From Rufibacter radiotolerans (GTDB lineage: Bacteria; Bacteroidota; Bacteroidia; Cytophagales; Hymenobacteraceae), in NCBI RefSeq assembly GCF_001078055.1, contig NZ_CP010777.1, positions 3,067,001 through 3,131,000 of the forward strand: a stretch of 64,000 nt of DNA, written 5' to 3'. Within the stretch, counting starts at the first letter, position 1. Each line of letters starts with the position of its first letter. Both the position numbers and the translations under genes were made by a program. The notes beneath the pieces are model-generated. The model had not been told where the DNA came from. It was given only the letters and a program-made list of their open reading frames with translations, and did not search any database. Below are positions 16,093 through 25,631 of this stretch, piece after piece.

Positions 16093-16707
16093 ATGAGTTT
16101 TAGGGATACAGTTTTAAATGAGGCAGAGCTAATCTTTGAGAAAAGGGGAATAGAAAACACATCTACAGAAACCTTATTGACTGCGCTGGGCATCTCCCGG
16201 GGAACGTTGCATGAAATAGCCCACACAAAAAAACACCTGGTGCAGTTATGCATCATTCAATCCATAAAAAACAGGCAGGAAATAGTAGATAAGATTGTGG
16301 CCAAGGCAGACCACCCCATGGAGGCGGTGTTGCATTTGCTGAAACTAAGCATTGAGGAAGTTCATTCCTTTAGTTCTGAGTTTGTGCAGGACCTGCGGGA
16401 CTATTACCCCCGCTCCTGGGCCCGGCTGGAATTGTTCATGCGCACGATCTCCCAGAAATACCTGCAGCCTTTACTGGCCAAAAGCATTGAGTTGGGCTAC
16501 CTGCAGCAAGACCTTCCGCCAGAGTTAGTGGTGCGGCTGTTTCTGAACCAATTACAGGGCCTGCTCAACCCGCAACTGTTTCCGGCGTACGCCTTTGATT
16601 ACCAGCAATTGTTTAAAATAGTGTTTGTGTACCATTTAAGAGGCTGCGCCACTCCGTTGGGTCAGTCGCATATTGAAAAGTTCACGCATAAAGCCATGGC
16701 CGTTTAA
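16093..16707 (+). CDS. TetR-family transcriptional regulator
   Basis: This 204-residue protein has an N-terminal helix-turn-helix domain (residues about 3-50): AELIFEKRGIENTSTETLL followed by GISRGTLHEIAHTKKHLV, in which the third helix deviates from the usual YYHF pattern. The C-terminal domain is helical and ligand-binding, with no assignable ligand. The ATG at 16093 is preceded by GGAGG, one of the few clear Shine-Dalgarno sequences in the window, so it is preferred to the upstream 16066 start. Targets may include its own divergent region; no obvious dyad was seen. Confidence 0.85.
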   Translation: MSFRDTVLNEAELIFEKRGIENTSTETLLTALGISRGTLHEIAHTKKHLVQLCIIQSIKNRQEIVDKIVAKADHPMEAVLHLLKLSIEEVHSFSSEFVQDLRDYYPRSWARLELFMRTISQKYLQPLLAKSIELGYLQQDLPPELVVRLFLNQLQGLLNPQLFPAYAFDYQQLFKIVFVYHLRGCATPLGQSHIEKFTHKAMAV

Positions 16708-16817
16708 GGTCTCTGAAAAATAATTAAATTTACCCAGCCGGCTTTCCTGAAAAGGGAGGGCTCGGCTTTTCTGTATATATACCCAGAGAGGAATTTCTCT
16801 CTTCTAGCGCGCTCTAC

Positions 16818-18296
16818 ATGAATCTTTCAACCAAGCTCTTTGCCGGCTTCGTTCTTATTTCCTTTCTATTTACGGCGGTGGCCATAGTCAATTACCGTTT
16901 GTCTGAAGACGTGATTGCCAACTCCAATTTCGTGACCGACTCCCAGAACATCACCCGTACCTCGGCCTCGCTGCAAAGGAGCCTCATTGATATGGAAACT
17001 GGCATGCGCGGTTACCTGCTCACCGGCAACAAGACGTTCCTGGAGCCCTATACCTCAGCGGCAGAGCTTATTCCTAACCAGTTCCAACTGCTCAAGGACT
17101 ACATGAAGGACAACCCGGAGCAGCTAAAGCGGGTGAACGAGATTGAGGACATACACCAAAAGTGGCGAAATGATTTTGCAGAACTCCTGATCGCGGAAAA
17201 AGAGAATGAAACCGCCCAAGGCGATTCCACCGGCAAAATCACGGCCCTGGACCACGGCTTTCTGGTTGTCAACGAGGAGGGCAAGCGCCTCACAGACCAG
17301 ATGCGGGTATATTTCAAATCATTCAACAGCATTGAGTTTCAGGTGCGGGAGGTCCGGAAAAAAAGGTTGGAGGAAAGTATTGAAGACACCCGACGTATCT
17401 CCACTACGCTCACTATTTTCTCAGTGCTCCTGGGCCTGGGCTGGGCCTACTATATTACCCGCCTTATCTCTCGCCGCATCATGAAAATGGTGAACCTGGC
17501 AGACAGGATTTCGCACGGCGAGTACAAAACCCAGATTGAGGACAACGAGAATGACGAGTTATCAAGGCTTTCGGCCTCTCTTAACCGCATGGCTGAGACC
17601 ATTGACACCACCTTTACCCAGTTGGACAGCAAAAACAAGGAACTGGACCAGTTTGCCTACGTGGTGTCCCATGACCTGAAGGCGCCCCTGCGTGGCATTG
17701 AGAACGCCTCACGCTGGGTAGAGGAAGACATGGGCAAGGAACTGCCCGAGCACATACAGGAATACCTCATGATGATGCGCATACGGGTGCACCGCATGGA
17801 AAACCTGATCAACGGTATTCTGGCCCTGGCCCGCATTGGCCGCTCCAACCTGGAGGAAGAAACCGTAGACGTGCAGAATCTTCTTTATGAGGTAATAGAC
17901 ATGCTTAATCCGCCGTCTGGCTTTCAGGTACATTTACCGGGGCGCCTGCCCAAGGTGCGCGCCGCCAAGGTAGAGTTGCAACAAGTGTTCTCCAACCTGA
18001 TCAGTAACGCCATCAAGTATCACCATGACCAGATCGGCAACATTACCGTAGGGTACCATGAACTGGCAGACCAGCATGAATTCTCGGTGACGGATGACGG
18101 CCCGGGCATAGATGAAGAGTACCATGACCGCATTTTTGTGCTGTTCCAGACCTTACAGGAAAGGGATGCCGTGGAGAGCACTGGGGTAGGCTTGGCCATT
18201 GTAAAAAAGATTGTAGAACGCCGCGGAGGCAGCATAAAAGTGGCCTCGCGGATGGGGAAAGGCTCGGTTTTCACGTTCACCTGGCCAAAAATGTAA
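16818..18296 (+). CDS. sensor histidine kinase with CHASE3 and HAMP domains
   Basis: This 492-residue protein is built as: first membrane helix (LFAGFVLISFLFTAVAIV), periplasmic CHASE3 domain (about 30-185, with SLIDMETGMRGYLLTG), second helix (about 195-215), HAMP linker, HisKA dimerisation helix with FAYVVSHDLKAPLRG (phospho-accepting His), and an HATPase_c domain with NLISNAIKYH (N box), DDGPGI (G1) and STGVGLAIVKK (G2). CHASE3 senses unknown signals. A single-domain Rcp1-like response regulator follows 59 bp downstream. The FAYVVSHDLKAPLRG type of HisKA is the one usually paired with Rcp1-like regulators. Confidence 0.93.
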   Translation: MNLSTKLFAGFVLISFLFTAVAIVNYRLSEDVIANSNFVTDSQNITRTSASLQRSLIDMETGMRGYLLTGNKTFLEPYTSAAELIPNQFQLLKDYMKDNPEQLKRVNEIEDIHQKWRNDFAELLIAEKENETAQGDSTGKITALDHGFLVVNEEGKRLTDQMRVYFKSFNSIEFQVREVRKKRLEESIEDTRRISTTLTIFSVLLGLGWAYYITRLISRRIMKMVNLADRISHGEYKTQIEDNENDELSRLSASLNRMAETIDTTFTQLDSKNKELDQFAYVVSHDLKAPLRGIENASRWVEEDMGKELPEHIQEYLMMMRIRVHRMENLINGILALARIGRSNLEEETVDVQNLLYEVIDMLNPPSGFQVHLPGRLPKVRAAKVELQQVFSNLISNAIKYHHDQIGNITVGYHELADQHEFSVTDDGPGIDEEYHDRIFVLFQTLQERDAVESTGVGLAIVKKIVERRGGSIKVASRMGKGSVFTFTWPKM

Positions 18297-18319
18297 TTGA
18301 CCCGAGTAGGTTTTTGGCC

Positions 18320-18327
18320 TATATTTG
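18320..18327 (+). promoter_or_regulatory. -7 box TATATTTG before the response regulator
   Basis: Perfect TAnnTTTG, 28 bp before the ATG at 18356. The regulator may therefore be transcribed separately from the kinase as well as with it. Confidence 0.6.
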
Positions 18328-18355
18328 AAATTTACCAGTACCTAAAGAAAGAAAA

Positions 18356-18799
18356 ATGAGTGATTCGCAAGCCAGTATTTTGTTAGTAGAAGACGACTAT
18401 CTTGACGCCATGAGCGTGGAGAGAGAGTTAAGGAAAATCAAAGTGATGGTTCCGCTCCACAAGGCCAAAAACGGACGGGAGGCCTTGGGCATGCTCCGCG
18501 GAGAGCCCGGTGTCCCTAAACTCAACCCCCTGCCTACTATTATTCTACTGGACATCAACATGCCAAAAATGAACGGGATTGAGTTTCTGGAGGAAATCCG
18601 CCGAGACCCATTCCTGTCTCACCTGAACGTTTTCATCATGACCACCTCCAGTGAAGACTCTGACCGCCACGCGGCGCAGAACCTTAGAGTAAATGGCTAC
18701 ATTGTAAAGCCCCTTACCTTTGACACCTTCAACGACGGTGCCTCCAGCCTGGACTCTTTCAGCCTGTTTCTGGATCTGCTTAAATTGAAGCCCCAATAA
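18356..18799 (+). CDS. Rcp1-like single-domain response regulator
   Basis: This 147-residue receiver has no output domain. Visible residues: acidic pair in LLVEDDYLDA, phospho-acceptor Asp near residue 66 in ILLDINMPKMNG, the switch Thr in IMTTSSEDSD and the conserved Lys in YIVKPLTF. The insert in KAKNGREALGMLRGEPGVP is typical of the Rcp1 subfamily that serves phytochrome-like kinases. It should relay phosphate from the adjacent kinase to an unknown target by protein contact. It ends 34 bp before a GTTTT palindrome. Confidence 0.93.
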   Translation: MSDSQASILLVEDDYLDAMSVERELRKIKVMVPLHKAKNGREALGMLRGEPGVPKLNPLPTIILLDINMPKMNGIEFLEEIRRDPFLSHLNVFIMTTSSEDSDRHAAQNLRVNGYIVKPLTFDTFNDGASSLDSFSLFLDLLKLKPQ

Positions 18800-18821
18800 C
18801 CGCTCCCCGTCTTTTTATTTA

Positions 18822-18882
18822 AAGCGAAAATGCGTTTTGGGCCTGATTCTCACAAATCAGGCCCAAAACGCATTTTTCGTTT
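18822..18882. repeat. GTTTT/AAAAC palindrome, copy 9, extended arms
   Basis: Core 18834-18869 (inner boxes changed to GATTC/AAATC). The flank GCGAAAATGC pairs with GCATTTTTCG (one bulge). It lies between the convergent regulator and rnhB genes. Confidence 0.85.
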
Positions 18883-18919
18883 AGCTGTCGTTTAAATGTA
18901 TTGCCGGAGGCAGCGGCCT

Positions 18920-19531
18920 TTACCGTTCCTCGCTTAGGGCCTCTTCCAGAGGTTCGGCTAAGAGCCGGAAAGTAAGCCGATGGTGCGCACAGGTACCATA
19001 TTGGGCAATGGCGGCCCGGTGCGTTTTGGTGGGGTACCCGGCGTTCTGCTCCCAGCCGTACTGCGGGTATTCTATGGCCAGGCTGCGCATAAGGTCATCA
19101 CGGTGCGTTTTGGCTAGAATAGAGGCAGCAGCAATACTGAAGAAACGGCTGTCGCCTTTCACCATGCAGGCGTGCGGCACTTCTTTGTAGGGCGTGAACC
19201 GGTTTCCGTCTACCAGCAGATACTCCGGGGCAATGGGCAACTGGTCCAGGGCCCGGTGCATGGCCAGGAAGGAGGCCTTCAAGATATTGATCTCGTCAAT
19301 CTCCTGCGGGCTCACCTGGGCTACGGCCCAGTGAATGGCGTTTTTAATTACTTCCTCCCGCAGGAGATCCCGCTGCCTTGCGTTCAGGAGTTTGGAATCT
19401 GTGAGCAAAGGATGGAAATAATCAGATGGCAGCACTACCGCCGAGGCCACTACCGGCCCGGCCAGACAGCCCCGCCCGGCCTCATCAAGACCTACCTCCC
19501 AAGTTTTACCGCTGTAATTAGCTATGAGCAT
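18920..19531 (-). CDS. rnhB: ribonuclease HII
   Basis: This 203-residue protein matches RNase HII end to end: the catalytic [20 protein letters not shown] at residues 13-32 with Asp and Glu, [20 protein letters not shown] with the third acidic residue, and [14 protein letters not shown] with the last. It removes single ribonucleotides and RNA primers from DNA. Length fits the family. It stands alone on the minus strand and shares its 3' palindrome with the upstream response regulator. Confidence 0.95.
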   Translation of the reverse strand: MLIANYSGKTWEVGLDEAGRGCLAGPVVASAVVLPSDYFHPLLTDSKLLNARQRDLLREEVIKNAIHWAVAQVSPQEIDEINILKASFLAMHRALDQLPIAPEYLLVDGNRFTPYKEVPHACMVKGDSRFFSIAAASILAKTHRDDLMRSLAIEYPQYGWEQNAGYPTKTHRAAIAQYGTCAHHRLTFRLLAEPLEEALSEER

Positions 19532-19723
19532 CTCAAAACTATTTTATCAATTTCTACGGCAAAACAACCGTTTAACACAAATAATTCTATTTAATATAGG
19601 CTTATATAAATATATCTCCCTAAATTAAGCAGCCTTATCATCAAAAAGAAATTTGCGGCTGCAAGGTAGTGCTTTGCCAGGCAGTTTGTCTTTTGTTTTA
19701 CATGTATCCTTGACAATTCCATT

Positions 19724-20032
19724 ATGAGCCAACACCATCAAACCACCCATGAGATTCTGGAGAGCCCCGAATTCAAGAAACTGGTCAAGCAGCGCTGGTC
19801 CTTCTCCTTGATCCTCACCTTCTGCATGCTGTTTGTGTACTTCGGGTTTCTGCTGCTAGTGGCCTTTAACAAAGACCTGCTGGCCACCAAAATTGGAGAC
19901 GTTACCACGCTGGCCATTCCGGTGGGCCTGGGCATTATTCTGTTTGCCTGGGTGCTCACGGGCATCTATGTTTTCTGGGCCAACAATAAGTATGATAACT
20001 CTGTGGAGGAATTCAAGAGTAAAATCCTGTAG
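19724..20032 (+). CDS. DUF485 membrane protein (YjcH-like)
   Basis: This 102-residue protein has two membrane helices (about 28-50 and 64-87) and the DUF485 layout: SPEFKKLVKQRWSFSL, then FVYFGFLLLVAF, and a C-terminal WANNKYDNSVEEF. DUF485 proteins are almost always encoded directly before ActP-type acetate symporters, as here (46 bp gap), and are presumed accessory subunits. It forms the first gene of an acetate module with actP and acs. Confidence 0.9.
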   Translation: MSQHHQTTHEILESPEFKKLVKQRWSFSLILTFCMLFVYFGFLLLVAFNKDLLATKIGDVTTLAIPVGLGIILFAWVLTGIYVFWANNKYDNSVEEFKSKIL

Positions 20033-20078
20033 CCCTCCTTACGTAACTCCAACCTTTCTCTCCTTACCTCACTAACAA

Positions 20079-21653
20079 ATGCTTCTTTCAAACATTCTGC
20101 TGCTGGTCGCCCCTTCTGCCTCCACGCTGGGCACGGCCAACCCCGTTTCCATTGCCATGTTTTTCCTGTTTGTGGCCGTGACGCTTTACATCACGTACTG
20201 GGCCGCCAAGAAAACCAAGACCGGTTCTGAGTTCTACGCCGCGGGCCGAAACATCTCCGGTTTCCAGAACGGGCTGGCCCTTGCCGGCGACTACATGAGC
20301 GCCGCCTCCTTTCTGGGCATTGCCGGCATGGTGGCCACCAAAGGCTATGACGGCCTCATCTACTCCATTGGCTTTCTGGTAGGCTGGCCGCTCATCATGT
20401 TCCTGATTGCCGAGCCGTTGCGCAACCTGGGCAAGTACACCTTCGCCGATGTAGTGGCCTACCGCCTGCGCCAGCGCCCTATCAGGATTGCCTCCAGCGT
20501 TGGTTCCCTGCTTACCATCGCCTTTTACCTCATTGCCCAGATGGTGGGGGCCGGTGGCCTGATCAAAACCCTTTTTGGGCTGGAGTACGAGTATGCCGTG
20601 GTAGTGGTAGGCATTGTGATGACCATGTATGTGCTTTTTGGTGGCATGATTGCCACTACCTGGGTACAGATTATCAAAGCGGTTTTGCTTTTAAGCGGCG
20701 CCACGGTGCTGGTGTTGCTTTCCTTAGCCAAATTCGGGTTTAGCCCCGCCAACCTGCTACAGACCGTGAGCACCCAGTACGGCCAGGAAATGCTGTCGCC
20801 GGGCGGTTACATCACCAACCCGTTTGATGCCCTGTCTCTGGGCCTGGCGCTCATGCTAGGTACGGCGGGCCTGCCCCACATTCTCATGCGGTTTTACACC
20901 GTGCCTAACGCCAAGGCCGCCCGCAAGTCGGTGTTCGTGGCCACGGGGTTCATTGGATACTTCTACCTGCTTACTTTTTTGATCGGGTTTTCGGCCATGG
21001 CCCTGGTGGGCAAACCCGCTATTGAGGGCATTGACAAAGGCGGCAACATGGCGGCCCTATTACTAGCCGAGCAAACCGGAGGCACCGCGTTCCTGGGCTT
21101 TATTGCCGCCGTGGCATTCGCCACCATTCTGGCGGTAGTGGCGGGTCTTACCCTCTCGGGTGCCTCCAGCATTTCGCATGACCTGTACGTGCACGTGTTC
21201 AAGCATGGCGTGTCAGATGAGAAAGGCGAGATGAAAGTAGCCAAACGCGCCACCGTGGCCCTGGGCATTCTCTCCATTTTGCTGGGGTTGGTGTTCAAGG
21301 GGCAGAACGTGGCGTTTATGGTGGGCCTGGCATTCTCCATTGCGGCCAGCGCCAACTTCCCGGCTTTGCTTATGTCCATTATCTGGAAGCGTTTCACCAC
21401 CAAAGGGGCGGTCTGGAGTATTGCCACCGGCGCCCTGCTTTCCCTGGTGCTCATTGTGCTCAGCCCTACCATCATGGTAGACATTATGGGTTACGAGGAA
21501 GCTATTTTCCCGCTCAAGAACCCGGCCCTGGTGTCCATGACCGGCGCGTTTCTGATGGGGATTGTGGTGTCTTTGCTACAGCCGGAACCAACCGCCGCCG
21601 CCAAGTTTGAGTCTGAGAAACTAAGGACCTACCTGGGCGTGGGCGCCGAATAA
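20079..21653 (+). CDS. actP: cation/acetate symporter, SSS family
   Basis: This 524-residue protein has about 13 membrane helices. It shows the ActP-type start ([20 protein letters not shown]), [20 protein letters not shown], and the Na+-site region [17 protein letters not shown] typical of solute:sodium symporters. It should take up acetate and related short monocarboxylates with Na+. Gene order DUF485-actP-acs links uptake to activation. Acs follows after 194 bp containing a GTTTT palindrome, so actP and acs may be separate transcripts. Confidence 0.92.
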   Translation: MLLSNILLLVAPSASTLGTANPVSIAMFFLFVAVTLYITYWAAKKTKTGSEFYAAGRNISGFQNGLALAGDYMSAASFLGIAGMVATKGYDGLIYSIGFLVGWPLIMFLIAEPLRNLGKYTFADVVAYRLRQRPIRIASSVGSLLTIAFYLIAQMVGAGGLIKTLFGLEYEYAVVVVGIVMTMYVLFGGMIATTWVQIIKAVLLLSGATVLVLLSLAKFGFSPANLLQTVSTQYGQEMLSPGGYITNPFDALSLGLALMLGTAGLPHILMRFYTVPNAKAARKSVFVATGFIGYFYLLTFLIGFSAMALVGKPAIEGIDKGGNMAALLLAEQTGGTAFLGFIAAVAFATILAVVAGLTLSGASSISHDLYVHVFKHGVSDEKGEMKVAKRATVALGILSILLGLVFKGQNVAFMVGLAFSIAASANFPALLMSIIWKRFTTKGAVWSIATGALLSLVLIVLSPTIMVDIMGYEEAIFPLKNPALVSMTGAFLMGIVVSLLQPEPTAAAKFESEKLRTYLGVGAE

Positions 21654-21671
21654 GAATTTCCTTGGAAGAAC

Positions 21672-21723
21672 CCTGGGGCGTTTTGGGCCTACTTTCTGAA
21701 AAGTAGGCCCAAAACGCCCCAGG
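21672..21723. repeat. GTTTT/AAAAC palindrome, copy 10, extended arms
   Basis: Core 21680-21715; inner boxes are ACTTT/AAAGT. The symmetric 8-bp flank is CCTGGGGC/GCCCCAGG. It begins 19 bp after the actP stop. Confidence 0.9.
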
Positions 21724-21847
21724 TAGTTTATACCAAAAGGGGGCTTATCTCTATGAAATTGATAAATTTCAAGGCATTTGGCTGCCATCTTTGGCTCCTT
21801 CAGTTTAAATTTTAATATTAAAGACTCAAACCGATCTAACAAACAAC

Positions 21848-23746
21848 ATGGATTACCGCATAAATTCTTTTGAAGAGTACCAGGAAACCTACCAACGGAG
21901 CGTGGAACAGCCCGAGGAATTCTGGGCTGACATTGCAGATACCTTTGTCTGGCGCAAGAAGTGGGACAAGGTGCTGGACTGGAACTTTGTAGAGCCCAAG
22001 GTGAAATGGTTTGTGAACGGCAAGCTCAACATCACCGAAAACTGCCTGGACCGCCACCTGGAAAAACGCGGCAACAAGCTGGCCCTTATCTGGGAGCCCA
22101 ATGACCCCAAAGAGCGTTTTGTGCGGTTCACCTACCGCGAGCTGCACGAGAAGGTCTGCCAAATGGCCAACGTGCTCAAGCGCAACGGCGTGAAGAAAGG
22201 CGACCGCGTGGTGATTTACCTGCCCATGATTCCGGAGCTGGCGTTCAGTATGCTGGCCTGTGCCCGCATTGGCGCGGTGCACTCCGTGATCTTTGCCGGC
22301 TTCTCCCATACCGCCATGGCCGACCGCATCAATGATGCCCAGGCCAAGGTGGTCATTACCTCAGACGGCCTCAACCGGGGCTCCAAGCAGATACCCGTAA
22401 AAAGGGTGGTTGACGAAGCCGTAGCCGATTGCCCCAGCGTGGAGAAAATGATAGTGGTGGAGCGCGTGAGCTGGGCGGTACAAATGAAAGAAGGCCGTGA
22501 CGTATGGTACCATGAAGAGTTGGAGCAGGTAGACAAAAACTGTCCCGCCGAGGAAATGGACGCCGAAGACCTGCTTTTCATTCTCTACACCTCCGGGTCA
22601 ACCGGCAAGCCCAAAGGCGTGGTGCATACCTGCGGCGGTTATATGGTCTACACAGACTATACCTTCAGAAACGTGTTCCAGTACCAGGAGAGCGACATTT
22701 ACTGGTGCACCGCAGACCTGGGCTGGGTGACCGGCCACTCCTACCTGCTGTATGGCCCGCTGCTGAGCGGCGCCACCACGCTGATGTTTGAAGGCGTGCC
22801 CACCTTCCCGGACCCGGGACGGTTCTGGCAGGTGATTGACAAATTTGGCGTAAATATCTTCTATACCGCCCCTACCGCCATCCGGTCGTTAATGGCCTCT
22901 GGCCTGGACCACGTGCTCTCCTACAGCCTTGACTCATTGCGCGTGCTGGGCTCAGTGGGTGAACCAATTAATGAGGAAGCCTGGTACTGGTATTACATTC
23001 ACGTGGGCAAAGAGCGCTGTCCGGTGGTAGACACTTGGTGGCAGACAGAGACGGGTGGCATCATGCTCAGCTCCTTGGCCAACGTCACGCCTACCAAACC
23101 GGGTCACGCGGCTTATGCCCTGCCGGGTGTGCAGCCCATTCTGGTAGACCAGGCCGGCGAAGAGATAACCGAAAACGACCAGGAGGGCTACCTCTGCGTG
23201 AAATTCCCGTGGCCGGGCATGATCAGGACCACCTACGGTGACCACGAGCGTTGCCGCCAGAGCTATTTCAGCAGTTACAAGAACCTGTATTTCACCGGCG
23301 ATGGCGCCAAGCGCGACAAAGACGGGCTGTGGCGCATTATTGGGCGGGTAGATGACGTGATCAACGTGTCAGGCCACCGCTTCGGCACCGCCGAGATTGA
23401 GAACGCCATCAACCAGAACAAGCACATAGTAGAAAGCGCTGTGGTAGGCTACCCGCATGACGTGAAAGGCCAGGGCATTTACGCCTTCGTGGTATGCGGT
23501 GATGAGATTCCGCAGAGCCCAGAGAACCTACGGGCCGAGGTGATTGAGACCGTGGTAGACCAGATTGGCAAGATAGCCAGGCCAGATAAGATCCAGATTG
23601 TGAGCGGGCTTCCCAAGACCAGGTCCGGTAAGATCATGCGCCGCATCTTGCGCAAGATAGCCGAAGGAGAAACCTCTAACCTGGGTGACACCAGCACCTT
23701 GCTGGACCCACCTATTGTAGATGAGATTATCAAAGGGGCCTTATAG
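21848..23746 (+). CDS. acs: acetyl-coenzyme A synthetase
   Basis: This 632-residue protein matches Acs along its length: the ANL-superfamily P-loop LYTSGSTGKPKGVVHT near residue 245, WWQTETGG near 400, YFTGDGAKRDKDGLW near 485, RVDDVINVSGHR near 510, and the C-terminal TRSGKIMRR with the catalytic, acetylation-regulated Lys near 598. It makes acetyl-CoA from acetate, ATP and CoA. A near-consensus -7 box CATCTTTG lies around 21786-21793. A strong terminator overlaps its last codons. Confidence 0.96.
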   Translation: MDYRINSFEEYQETYQRSVEQPEEFWADIADTFVWRKKWDKVLDWNFVEPKVKWFVNGKLNITENCLDRHLEKRGNKLALIWEPNDPKERFVRFTYRELHEKVCQMANVLKRNGVKKGDRVVIYLPMIPELAFSMLACARIGAVHSVIFAGFSHTAMADRINDAQAKVVITSDGLNRGSKQIPVKRVVDEAVADCPSVEKMIVVERVSWAVQMKEGRDVWYHEELEQVDKNCPAEEMDAEDLLFILYTSGSTGKPKGVVHTCGGYMVYTDYTFRNVFQYQESDIYWCTADLGWVTGHSYLLYGPLLSGATTLMFEGVPTFPDPGRFWQVIDKFGVNIFYTAPTAIRSLMASGLDHVLSYSLDSLRVLGSVGEPINEEAWYWYYIHVGKERCPVVDTWWQTETGGIMLSSLANVTPTKPGHAAYALPGVQPILVDQAGEEITENDQEGYLCVKFPWPGMIRTTYGDHERCRQSYFSSYKNLYFTGDGAKRDKDGLWRIIGRVDDVINVSGHRFGTAEIENAINQNKHIVESAVVGYPHDVKGQGIYAFVVCGDEIPQSPENLRAEVIETVVDQIGKIARPDKIQIVSGLPKTRSGKIMRRILRKIAEGETSNLGDTSTLLDPPIVDEIIKGAL

Positions 23747-23758
23747 GCCCCTTTTTTT
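23735..23758 (+). terminator. intrinsic terminator of acs
   Basis: AGGGGCC/GGCCCCT stem with a 4-nt loop, then seven T. The left arm is within the last acs codons. Confidence 0.85.
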
Positions 23759-23960
23759 GTGGTTACCCTAGGGCTCATTTGGAGAAAGGAAACTATTAAG
23801 TGCCTGTTTCTTTCCACCTTTTGCCCGGGAATTACGTTTCAGAGTTTTGGATGTCTGGGCTTTTGTAAAAGGCAATACGCTTTTAGTAAGAACCCAAAGT
23901 ACCCGAGCAGCGGTTTTTGCCGCTTTTGAAACCGAATTTTTTATTCCTATTTCCAGTAAC

Positions 23961-24224
23961 ATGAAAATTAACATTCGCCACGACCAAGAAGACCAGCAGT
24001 TTACCGCCTGCCATGAAGAAGCTGAAATTGGCGAACTGGCCTATGCCCTCCCAGAGGCGCAGATCATTGATTTCCAGCATACCTTTATAGAGGAAGAACA
24101 CCGCGGCAAAGGCTACGCCGGCCAATTGATCAAGCACGGGATAGAGTATGCCATTCAGCAAAAACTGGAGATACGGGCCTCCTGCCCCGCCGTAGCCAAA
24201 TACCTGGAGAAAAACCCGCTGTAA
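23961..24224 (+). CDS. small GNAT acetyltransferase (NATD1/YjdJ-like)
   Basis: This 87-residue protein is a minimal GNAT domain of the NATD1-like type: FTACHEEAEIGELAYALPE, then TFIEEEHRGKGYAGQLIKHG containing the acetyl-CoA pyrophosphate-binding RGKGYAG, and the terminal motif SCPAVAKYLEKNP. The ATG at 23961 aligns with family starts; the frame is open to 23847 but that extension is not conserved-looking. The substrate is unknown in this family. It stands alone. Confidence 0.88.
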   Translation: MKINIRHDQEDQQFTACHEEAEIGELAYALPEAQIIDFQHTFIEEEHRGKGYAGQLIKHGIEYAIQQKLEIRASCPAVAKYLEKNPL

Positions 24225-24255
24225 TTACTAACAAAGATTGTAAGGGCTATCACAA

Positions 24256-24304
24256 AACAAACCGGTGCAAAAGAGACTACCTTTCTTTTGCACCGGCTTG
24301 TTTT
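24256..24304. terminator. bidirectional hairpin terminator
   Basis: CCGGTGCAAAAGA pairs with TCTTTTGCACCGG, with AAACAA before and TTGTTTT after, so it can work from either side. Confidence 0.75.
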
Positions 24305-24402
24305 AAATCAACACCTGGGAGTACAACTTTACCATGGGTATTCACACCTAAGGGCGCTTTCCTTGTTCTTCCTTGCAACTTCGGCATAGCCTTTACCGGC
24401 TA

Positions 24403-24437
24403 GTTTCAGGCCGTTTTAAAAAAAACGGGCCATAAAC
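24403..24437. repeat. GTTTT/AAAAC palindrome, copy 11 (degenerate)
   Basis: GGCCGTTTT/AAAACGGGCC centre kept; the outer boxes have decayed. It is 63 bp after the stop of the minus-strand LysM gene. Confidence 0.55.
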
Positions 24438-24500
24438 AGAAAAAGAGCCTGAACATGGGTTAAGACTCTTTTCTCTACAAACAAACCTAATAAAATCTTG

Positions 24501-24794
24501 TTATCTAGGAATGATCAATTGCTGGCCTGGGTGAATCAGGTTAGGGTCTTTGATCTGGTCCAGGTTGGCCTGGTGAATTTTGTGCCACTGGTCGGCATCA
24601 CCGTACAGGTTTTTGGCAATCTTAGAAAGAGAATCTCCGCTCTTTACGGTATATGTTTCCTGGCCTGCTTTAGGAGCAGTTCCTGCTGCTGGCTGTCCGG
24701 CGTTCTGCTTGAAGAAATCGGTTCCTCCAGGCTGGGCGGCTGGCTTCTGGGCCGGCTTTTCCTCGCCTTTTTTTAGAAAATCAAAAAGTCCCAT
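24501..24794 (-). CDS. LysM-domain protein
   Basis: This 97-residue protein has an N-terminal MGLFDFLKKG helix, a low-complexity Pro/Ala/Gln linker (about 11-45) and one C-terminal LysM domain (residues 47-96) reading YTVKSGDSLSKIAKNLYGDA to HPGQQLIIPR. The N-terminal MGLFDFLKK and the LysM domain resemble the YgaU/Kbp type, but the BON domain of that family is missing. There is no signal peptide, so it may be cytoplasmic; peptidoglycan binding is not assured. Confidence 0.85.
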   Translation of the reverse strand: MGLFDFLKKGEEKPAQKPAAQPGGTDFFKQNAGQPAAGTAPKAGQETYTVKSGDSLSKIAKNLYGDADQWHKIHQANLDQIKDPNLIHPGQQLIIPR

Positions 24795-24980
24795 AGTTGT
24801 ATTTTAAGGTTAAAGGTCAGTTACGCAAATAAGTATCTGGCTGGCAGACACGTTTGTACTTACGGGGGCTTACTAGATAAGTTTATTTCTTTTCTTAGAA
24901 CTGTCCCTGAAAAGGAACGTATGAAAAACGGGTTTGCCGAAAGCTTACCATATATAAACTGAAACCATAAACCTAAAACT

Positions 24981-25406
24981 ATGAAAATGAGAACCGCATC
25001 TTCTGCCGGCCGTCTGTTTACTCTTTTGTGCCTGGTATGGCTGAGCGCCTTTACCTTTAGCTGTAACAAAAAGAACGAAGGCGGGGGTAACGCCACCATG
25101 ATTGCTGGTACCTCCAGCAAAGTCTGGAAAGCCACCAAAGAGACCACCGCCTCCGGCGATAAAGACAAAATAAGTGGTGACGAGAAGCAGGAGCAGATCC
25201 AGTTCTTCGCCAACGGCAATTTCACCCAGACCTCGGCCAGCAACTCGGCTAACGGAACCTGGGCCTATGATGCCGCCAACAAGACCTTGAGCCTTACCTA
25301 CGCTGGCAACTCCACCAGCGAGAACTTCACGGTAACCGAACTGGATGAGGATGACATGAAGCTTCAGGCCCCGGACGGTTCTACTCTTACCATGAAAGCC
25401 GAATAA
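24981..25406 (+). CDS. small lipoprotein with lipocalin-like domain
   Basis: This 141-residue protein has an SPase II signal peptide ending in the lipobox TFSC (Cys near residue 28). The mature part has KVWKATKETT, IQFFANGNFTQTSAS, NGTWAYDAANKTLSLTY and FTVTELDEDDMKL, the pattern of the lipocalin-like beta-barrels common among Bacteroidota lipoproteins. Function is unknown. It stands alone and ends in a hairpin terminator. Confidence 0.8.
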   Translation: MKMRTASSAGRLFTLLCLVWLSAFTFSCNKKNEGGGNATMIAGTSSKVWKATKETTASGDKDKISGDEKQEQIQFFANGNFTQTSASNSANGTWAYDAANKTLSLTYAGNSTSENFTVTELDEDDMKLQAPDGSTLTMKAE

Positions 25407-25430
25407 TTTTACCTTTCCTTTCTCTGACAG

Positions 25431-25467
25431 CAGGCCCGCTTAAGCAATTTAAGTGGGCCTGTTTTTT
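25431..25467 (+). terminator. intrinsic terminator of the lipoprotein gene
   Basis: CAGGCCCGCTTAA/TTAAGTGGGCCTG stem with GCAAT loop followed by TTTTTT. Confidence 0.85.
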
Positions 25468-25516
25468 AATGACCAGAAGGTGGCAGCTTTTAAGAACACT
25501 GAAGTCTATGGGCGCC

Positions 25517-25552
25517 GTTTTAGTGCCATTTTCCTAAAAACAGGCCTAAAAC
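25517..25552. repeat. GTTTT/AAAAC palindrome, copy 12
   Basis: 36-bp core, one box altered (ATTTT). It lies downstream of the lipoprotein terminator and 79 bp before the methyltransferase gene. Confidence 0.85.
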
Positions 25553-25631
25553 AACTACGCCCCTTGCGCCGGATTTTCTTTATTGCGTACCTTCTTGTCT
25601 TTACCCCTTCACGTAACCAATCCTTTACCCT